The translations under genes and the position numbers were made by a program. From contig NC_039364.1 in the NCBI RefSeq assembly GCF_003573695.1, positions 234,725,656 through 234,789,655 on the forward strand: a stretch of DNA of 64,000 bases. Direction: 5' to 3'. Source of the DNA: Papaver somniferum. Its lineage: Eukaryota; Streptophyta; Magnoliopsida; Ranunculales; Papaveraceae. The notes beneath the pieces are model-generated. The model made no database searches. It was not told where the DNA came from and saw nothing but the letters and a program-made list of their open reading frames with translations. This document shows positions 58,247 to 64,000 of this stretch, piece by piece. Each line of letters begins with the position of its first letter. The first letter of the stretch is position 1.

Positions 58247-59100
58247 TTAATTTATCACACTTGGTGCACTTATACTTGCAATCTTCAGTTGCATGTCCAA
58301 AATTTTTGCAAACATTGCATCGGAGATTTGAGGAGTTATTTTTTCCGTACCTTTGATTGTTGTTTCTATAACCTCCTTTTCCTTTCCACGTCCGCGGGAG
58401 TAATTTCTGGGTCCTTGATTTGACGTCGACCCTTTCTCATACTGCGAGTTGGATGATGATCCCCCTCTAGAGCTTTCTTTTTTGGCTTCTGTATTTTTCT
58501 TCTCACTGAAATTTATTTTTGATTGAAATGCCTGCTCCAATGGTTGCTCCGCGAACCTATTTATTCTTTTCTCGTGCGCCTCGAGTGAACCCATTAATTC
58601 ATGTACCGAGAGAGTCGATAAATTTTTTGATTCTTCAATGGCAGCGACGATATGATCAAATTTGAATGGTAAGCTTCTTAATATCTTTTCTACCACTCTT
58701 TTATTTCAATGGTATCTCCATAACTACTGATTTGATTTACTATGCCAGTAACTCTTGAGAAGAAGTTCTGGATAGTTTCATTTTCTTTCATAAGTAAATT
58801 ATCAAAATCTCGCCATAAATTTTGTAGTTTAATGGAGATTACCTTTTCTGATCCTTGGAATGCTACTTTGAGAATATTCCAGGCCTCCTGTGAAGTTTTT
58901 GCCACCGAAATTCGAGGAAAAATAGCTTTGCTTACGCCCTGTTGTAGAAACAGTAATGCTTTAGCATCTTTCTTCTTATTTTCCTTATACTCTTTTTTCT
59001 CTGCGTCCGTCCATGACGACAGAGTTTCTGCTGACTCTGGTACTTTATAACCTTCTTCTATAAAATCCCATAGGTCTTGTGAAATGAATAGTGTCTTCAT
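58247..59100 (-). pseudogene. copia gag with one frameshift
   Basis: It starts at 59100 (MKTLFISQDLWDFIEEGY), a UBN2-type gag. At about 58690 the sense moves between frames (IEIKEW to VVEKILRSLPFKFDH). It continues to about 58380, then changes frame again through the zinc-knuckle region at about 58240-58330 (KCTKCDKLNHMEKDC) into pol. The frame changes may be real or assembly errors, given how similar the LTRs are. Confidence 0.82.
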
Positions 59101-59224
59101 TTGTAGACTCCAATAATCGTAACTCTCACCATCAAAAATTGGAATTAGACTTTGGGCATAGTTGAAACCTTGAATATTTGGTTAATTGCCATGAGTAGAG
59201 TTTTAGGATTACTGGGTTAGGTTT

Positions 59225-59236
59225 GCTCTGATACCA
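59225..59236 (-). other. Primer binding site, initiator tRNA-Met
   Basis: The minus strand reads TGGTATCAGAGC, the canonical copia primer site, four bases inside the 5' LTR. Confidence 0.93.
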
Positions 59237-59240
59237 AATT

Positions 59241-59762
59241 TGTTGGCGCAATGCGGAAATGTGATGGGTTTATGGAAATGAATTTAGGAAGAGAGGTTGG
59301 TTAATTGAAAGATGAGGCTTATATTAATATGAAATGAAATATTAAAGAGGCTTGTAGCAACTTTGGCTTACACTAGTTTTTTACAAAGAGGCACTTTGGC
59401 TCTTACTCTAAACTCTAGCTCTCACTCTTACTACTTACTCACTCACTTGAGTTTTTTTGATGACCACAAAGGCCAACATTTGCTTCTATTTATACTACTT
59501 CATGACCAACTACTAAGAATACTCTAGACTTGGAAATCTCTAGAGCTAATTGACCTAGATCATTCTAGAGAAAGAATTCTCTAGATACACATGATGGAAA
59601 ATGTCTTAGAAGACTCTAGAATGGGCTTGCACTCTTTTTATCTTAGAAGAGTCTAGATATCTCTAGACTGGGCCTATGCATTGAGATAAGCCCATGGGAG
59701 TTATAGTTAGCTATCTAGATAATTCTAGATTTACCCATCACAATTATCAAATGTTTTTAACA
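59241..59762 (-). repeat. 5' LTR of the 54.6-kb copia element
   Basis: 522 bp. On the minus strand TATAAATAG (59486-59494) is a good TATA box. Upstream of it, in transcription sense, is a cluster of about ten TCTAGA-like palindromes (59520-59735), including TTCTAGAGAAAGAATTCT. Confidence 0.93.
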
Positions 59763-59929
59763 GCTATCTTTATCTTCAAGTTGATTTGTTCCTAGAATGC
59801 TATATTTTTATCCCCTGAATCCCACAAGTCATGACGGAATATTGTCACTTTGCATTCCAGTTCTACGTTTCCCAGGATCCTATTCTTATTCTCATAATGA
59901 TTTCCTCTATCAAAGTGTAAGTAGTATAC

Positions 59930-60720
59930 CTCAGTGAATCCCCTTCATTTTTATTTTTGAATTTATAAAAATCGTTTTGTTTTTCTTTTTGTTACTCATT
60001 TAATGATTCTTTAGGACAGAAATAAAAGCTGGAGTGAGGGTCCGCACAGAATCAATGGTCAAACAGGCTCAAAAGCTTCTTCATACACAGACCAGGATGC
60101 GGCAATGGAACCTAATCTCTGTTGATGTGAGTTCGACATCCTTATTCCTTTTGAATTTTGACCCTCACTTACTGACCTTTTCGTTCCCCTAGTCGTAGTC
60201 AAGGTTTAACAATTGTAGATGCAAGATTCCATTTCATATGTCTTGAGACTTTCTGAATCTTAGTTACACCTTCCTCATTGTGTAGGAGAAGGATTTCATG
60301 AGCTAGTGGTGAGTTTCATATCGATATGCCTCTCTAAAAACCAGATAAAGTCGTTTGAATTTGGTAGTTGATAAGATATGTAAGATGCATACTGTACATA
60401 AGATTTCACTTGGTGTTGCTAATGAGTTTTCTGCCTCACTTACGAGAAAGAATGGTCACAGTTTTCAAGTTTAGCATGTAAGTTGGATATTCTGGGATAC
60501 CCCTGTAAGTTGAGTGTGGCCTGTTATATAGTAAGGAACTTATAAATTCGTCGTTATTCTGTAAATTTCTCTTAATAGTTTTTAATCAGTTCAATTAACA
60601 ATTGAGACATAGATTGGGAACATGTGATGCTATATAATACATTGGTAAGTATGGTTTGATGAGTCAGTGCTGCTTGCATATGTGATATGTTGATAAATGA
60701 TTTAGTCTCATCTGTTTAGT
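59930..60720. repeat. Duplicated non-coding block, copy B
   Basis: Counterpart of 52985-54350. A segment at about 60014-60127 is open (AGVRVRTESMVKQAQKLLH) and could be an exon of the gene from which both copies derive. I do not recognise it. Confidence 0.58.
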
Positions 60721-62060
60721 ATTTGATATCATTCAAAACCTTACATATTTCAATCATTTGTGTTAGGTCCTGTCTTACTTTTTTTTTTACCAAATCATCA
60801 AATTTGAAATTCCATACCATTTTTTCCTACCAGTATTGACTATGAACCATGCTCATTAGACCACGTAAATTATGGAGCTTCGACAGTGTAGAACATATAA
60901 AAAAATTATCTTGAAAGAAAGAGTGCACAAATTTTTATTGAAGAATCATCTGTTAACATAGGCATGAAATCACTACTTGTATTAATCTTGCTTCCTCTAA
61001 TGATATTTTGATCATAGAGAGCTTCAGAGTTTTTTGATGACCCATGCTTTCCAATACCATATACACCTCTAGTACTCCCTTCGTGGGATATGCTAAAATG
61101 AAAAAGTGATAATATTTCTTCTTAAAAAACGGAGTTAGTAACTGATAGTTTGTTTGAAAAATAGAAGGATGCTACTGTTTTCAATCAAAAAAAGAAAAAA
61201 AGGCGTTTTTGGTCTTAGGTAAAATTAAAGTTCTTAGTTAAACCAGTGATTTGGTTAATCAATATAACACTCATCACATCAGTATGTAGCTACCATCACT
61301 TGTCTTACTGTAGAATATTAATTTATCGAGTATTTATATCAATCAAAATCATCGAGTTCTAATTTCCAGGGTCATTTTTGGCAGGCCAGTGCTCTTCTAC
61401 AAAAGAATCTTGATAATGCTAAAGCAACCCCTTATCTCTGAATCTATAATTCTTAGCGACCAAGTGTCGGTAAGACAGGCATATCAACTTTCTTTATCCT
61501 ATTTTATTTGAACTCAATTGCTGCTTACCAGGTGACTATCGCTCGGGTATACAACTGGGATGTTCACCAGGGCAGAAGTAAGCAAGTTACTGCAACTGCA
61601 GTCAAAGACTCGTGAAGGATTTCCATTATCGCGTGGCCTTTTCTTAGTTACCCTAGTCGGAGTATGTTTTTCAATTTGCACCTCTTATCTTCTTCTTTTT
61701 TCACATTTGATTTTGGACAAGTTTTGATGTTATTTTAATCTTAGTTTGTGTTGTTGATTTTTCGTGTCGATGATCAGTAATGATGTGTCCTAATTTTGGT
61801 AAAATCTTAATCTCGAACCCGATTAGCCCGTGTTTGTATCACAGTTCTTTTGTTTTGTTAGTAGGCAAGGTATTCTTATTTTGTGCGTTCTCAGTGTTGT
61901 TGATTTTTCGTGTCAGTGATTAGTATTGATGTGTCCTAATTTTTTTAAAGCACAACAGCCATGGGTTGATGTCATACTACGTAGCTGTTGGCACCTAATG
62001 TTGATAGAAGAGTAGCAGTATCCTAATGGTGTCCGGATACCAACTCTTTTGCTTCTGCAG
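60721..62060. other. No recognised gene; probable intronic sequence of the decayed gene
   Basis: AT-rich with several exon-border-like CAG/GT sites, but no reading frame I can assign. A short TGTTGTTGATTTTTCGTGTC phrase occurs twice (about 61750 and 61895). It ends with TTCTGCAG, the acceptor of the first FCA-like exon. Confidence 0.4.
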
Positions 62061-63322
62061 CAACAATTACATCAGCCTCCAGACCAATCGCTTTCTCAGC
62101 TAGCCCAGGTCCTGTCTCAGCAAACACAAGTTTTCAGTCATCACAACAAGCATTCTCGCAGCGACAGCCAAAGTTGCATACTGTGCAGCAGTCTGGTTAG
62201 AATCTATCTCAGCAGCCGAATGCCCAGGCAACTAAACTACAGGTTATTGCAGATATTGGATTTGTAAGCTTCTTTGTTACCTTCTTACTAGTGTAACATG
62301 GATTAGGAACGTCCCACCGTAAACATGGACAATGGTGGTTTTATCTATGCGTATAGCTTTTTGACTATGGATTTTTCGTTGCAGTATTCATGGTCAAGAA
62401 ACATTCCTCAAAGGCAGACAGTTTCCGACAGTCTTGCTACTGCAGCTGCTGCGCCTGGGTCTTCCACAACAATCACTACAGATCCTGCTTTAGTACCTAT
62501 TGGTGGGCAGGTTGCACTTCTTCCTAGTGATTGGACCGAACACACCTCTTGTAAAGGGTACAAGTACTACTACTAAAACAGTGTAACAAGTGTAAGCCAA
62601 GTAATGTTTTTTTTTATCGTTCTCTTTTCCTTATTACATTAATTTTTCACATTATTGTCTTACGATATGGTTTTGCACCTCTTAACTTGTGGAAGTGATC
62701 CCATGTCTCTGAATTGCATTAACTGTAGTGGGAGACTCCGAAGAGTTAACCATATTTGAGCAACAACAGCAGCAAAAATTACCCATCCAGAAAAACCTCT
62801 GATTCAAGAGTTTCAGTCTCAGTCACAATTGCAGTCGCAACCACAGGTCCTATCTACCCAACATGGCCCTCACAAAAAAGTCAGATTCAACGGCAGATGC
62901 AGTTGCAGCAGCCTTCTTTATTTTTTTTTTGTTGGTCATCAAAATGCTCAGGTAAATTCCGAGATTTGTTGCATCTTGCTATTGGCCTTGGCCTTGGATC
63001 TCAAGTCTAGATTGTACTCAAGTTACATGATTTGGGTGTTAGTTGATTGTTTGAAGTATCTTGCGGCATGGGACTGCAGGAACATGGTTTCGCTCAATCA
63101 CAGGTTTCAGCCAATTCAAGTGACCCTGCTCGTTTCTAGCAGGTATGTGATGCTAACTTACTGATGAAAACGTTAGTTTACGGCCTCATGTTTCAGTTTC
63201 TTTGTTCTTTACCACCCACCTGAAACCAAAATGGAAAGAGTAAAAGACTGATGGTTTGCCTTATCTTTTTATCTTGCAGGGTCTTGAGGCACAGGAGTGG
63301 GCAGGGAAGAAAAAACCTACAG
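62061..63322 (+). pseudogene. FCA-like gene, 3' half, intron-containing pseudogene
   Basis: Exon-like blocks with good GT/AG borders lie at about 62061-62251, 62385-62591, 62729-62951, 63080-63143 and 63280-63322. They encode the C-terminal part of the flowering-time RNA-binding protein FCA: QSLSQLAQVLSQQTQ, the Ala-rich segment, WW-domain start (DWTEHTSCKGYKYYY), the Gln-rich part (FEQQQQQKLPIQ), EHGFAQSQ and GLEAQEWAGKKKPTG. It is broken by a frameshift at about 62138, a TAG near 62199, a TAA inside the WW domain (about 62574) and further frameshifts after 62729. No RRM domains were found upstream. Introns are retained, so it arose by DNA duplication. FCA acts in the nucleus in RNA 3' processing of FLC antisense transcripts. 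Confidence 0.82.
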
Positions 63323-64000
63323 GTTCACCCTTCAATGTTTTTGTTTATCAAACTTTCATTTCCATGGCTTACAAGTTACAACCTATCAAATAGCTGATTA
63401 CGTTTGTGATTTACCATAATTTAGAATTGAAGAATAGATTCTGAACCAAAATGCCTGCTAAAGCTTAAGTACTTGATGAGAGGTTATGCCACATAATGGA
63501 AATGAGTGGTACAAAGAAGGTTAATGCGGCGGAATTTATGGTAATGAATGCATGCTAACAAAAGGAGAAGTCTGAAGGGTGAAAGCTATTGTTGTGATGT
63601 GCTCGTCTGATGTTATATGCAACCGCAATGTTGTTCACCTTTTGGTTTTCTAAAAAAGTTAAAATCTGTAACATCTATTCATAGTTCTTAATCATTTGAT
63701 TTTGGCCGGTTGGATTTTTGGCGTGTGTGAGCAAGAGTGAGCCGATGTAAGACCTGGAAGTAAGACTATTGACGTGCGTTCAAGCCCCCTTGTATTTGTA
63801 ATGAATCTAATGATGGTCATGGGTAATATTGGGCTGATTTAATTCAGAAAGCAAACTTGAGCAGCTCGAGTCCTGTGCACTTTCAAGTTCAAAACTTATT
63901 TGCTATCTTGGATAAGCTCCTTTAGTTCAACAACCATTTTAGTTGACCGTTTGAAGTCTTCATAGAAAGCCAGCGGAGTGTGCCACTTAAATACCTACCA
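63323..64000. other. No recognised gene
   Basis: AT-rich sequence downstream of the FCA-like pseudogene, probably its former 3' region and intergenic DNA. Nothing else seen. Confidence 0.45.

Larger units (their letters stand above)
54602..59762 (-). mobile_element. Complete Ty1/copia element, 5161 bp, young
   Basis: LTRs 54602-55128 and 59241-59762 are almost identical. A perfect initiator tRNA-Met primer site lies at 59225-59236 and a polypurine tract (CAATTAAGAGGGGG, minus strand) at about 55129-55142. A perfect duplication GCTAT flanks it (54597-54601 and 59763-59767). Gag and pol are present with a few frame changes. Confidence 0.95.

Overview
This window is nuclear DNA of a flowering plant, most likely a eudicot. 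It has AT-rich intergenic DNA, intron-containing plant genes and dense transposons. Plant-only families include a WEB-family coiled-coil protein, an E-class PPR protein, a wall-associated-kinase ectodomain and an FCA-like pseudogene. The species cannot be fixed from sequence alone. About three quarters of the window is mobile or repetitive DNA.

Left end (1-6783): the 5' part of a decayed Ty1/copia element on the minus strand, a 278-bp CACTA-type MITE, a small duplicated piece of the WEB gene 3' end, a cysteine-rich protein gene made of four knottin-like modules, and a two-exon WEB-family gene on the minus strand.

Centre (6784-32979): one very large nested transposon. The outer element is a Mutator-like element (MULE) with CCATGG-containing terminal inverted repeats and a perfect 8-bp target duplication (TTGTTCTT). 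Without its insertions it would be about 7.8 kb. Two genes run inward from its two ends. On the + strand is a FAR1-type MULE transposase that continues in frame into an OTU-protease-like domain. On the - strand is a plant mobile domain (PMD) gene. Both genes carry in their first intron a dense array of the motif AACCGAAC / GTTCGGTT. Two related pol-less, Athila-like LTR elements, both with tRNA-Asp primer sites, have since inserted: one in the transposase-OTU gene (10321-19901) and one in the PMD gene (20493-29275, perfect CTAAG duplication). A 1.4-kb non-autonomous relative of the MULE, in opposite orientation and with its own AACCGAAC array, lies 91 bp further on (33079-34450).

Right of that (34711-42200): a 1.9-kb non-autonomous hAT element with an exact 8-bp duplication, then two host genes: an intronless E-class PPR gene (+), and an RBR-type ubiquitin ligase gene (-) with a premature TGA at the expected tryptophan at the start of RING2. 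A degenerate tRNA-Trp-like sequence follows.

Repeat block (42224-46640): a nine-copy GATCAACTT repeat, a GGT-rich tract, and about 22 tandem copies of a 170-bp satellite, each with a conserved hairpin. The array stops about 110 bp before the start of a wall-associated-kinase-like gene. That gene is cut by a 4.66-kb copia element (47052-51710, duplication AAAAC).

Right end (51711-64000): a duplicated non-coding block interrupted by a young 5.16-kb copia element (54602-59762, duplication GCTAT), then an intron-containing FCA-like pseudogene with a WW domain (about 62061-63322). Many of the breaks are single stops or 1-base indels. Some indels may be residual assembly errors, because the LTR pair of the first nested element also differs largely by single-base indels.
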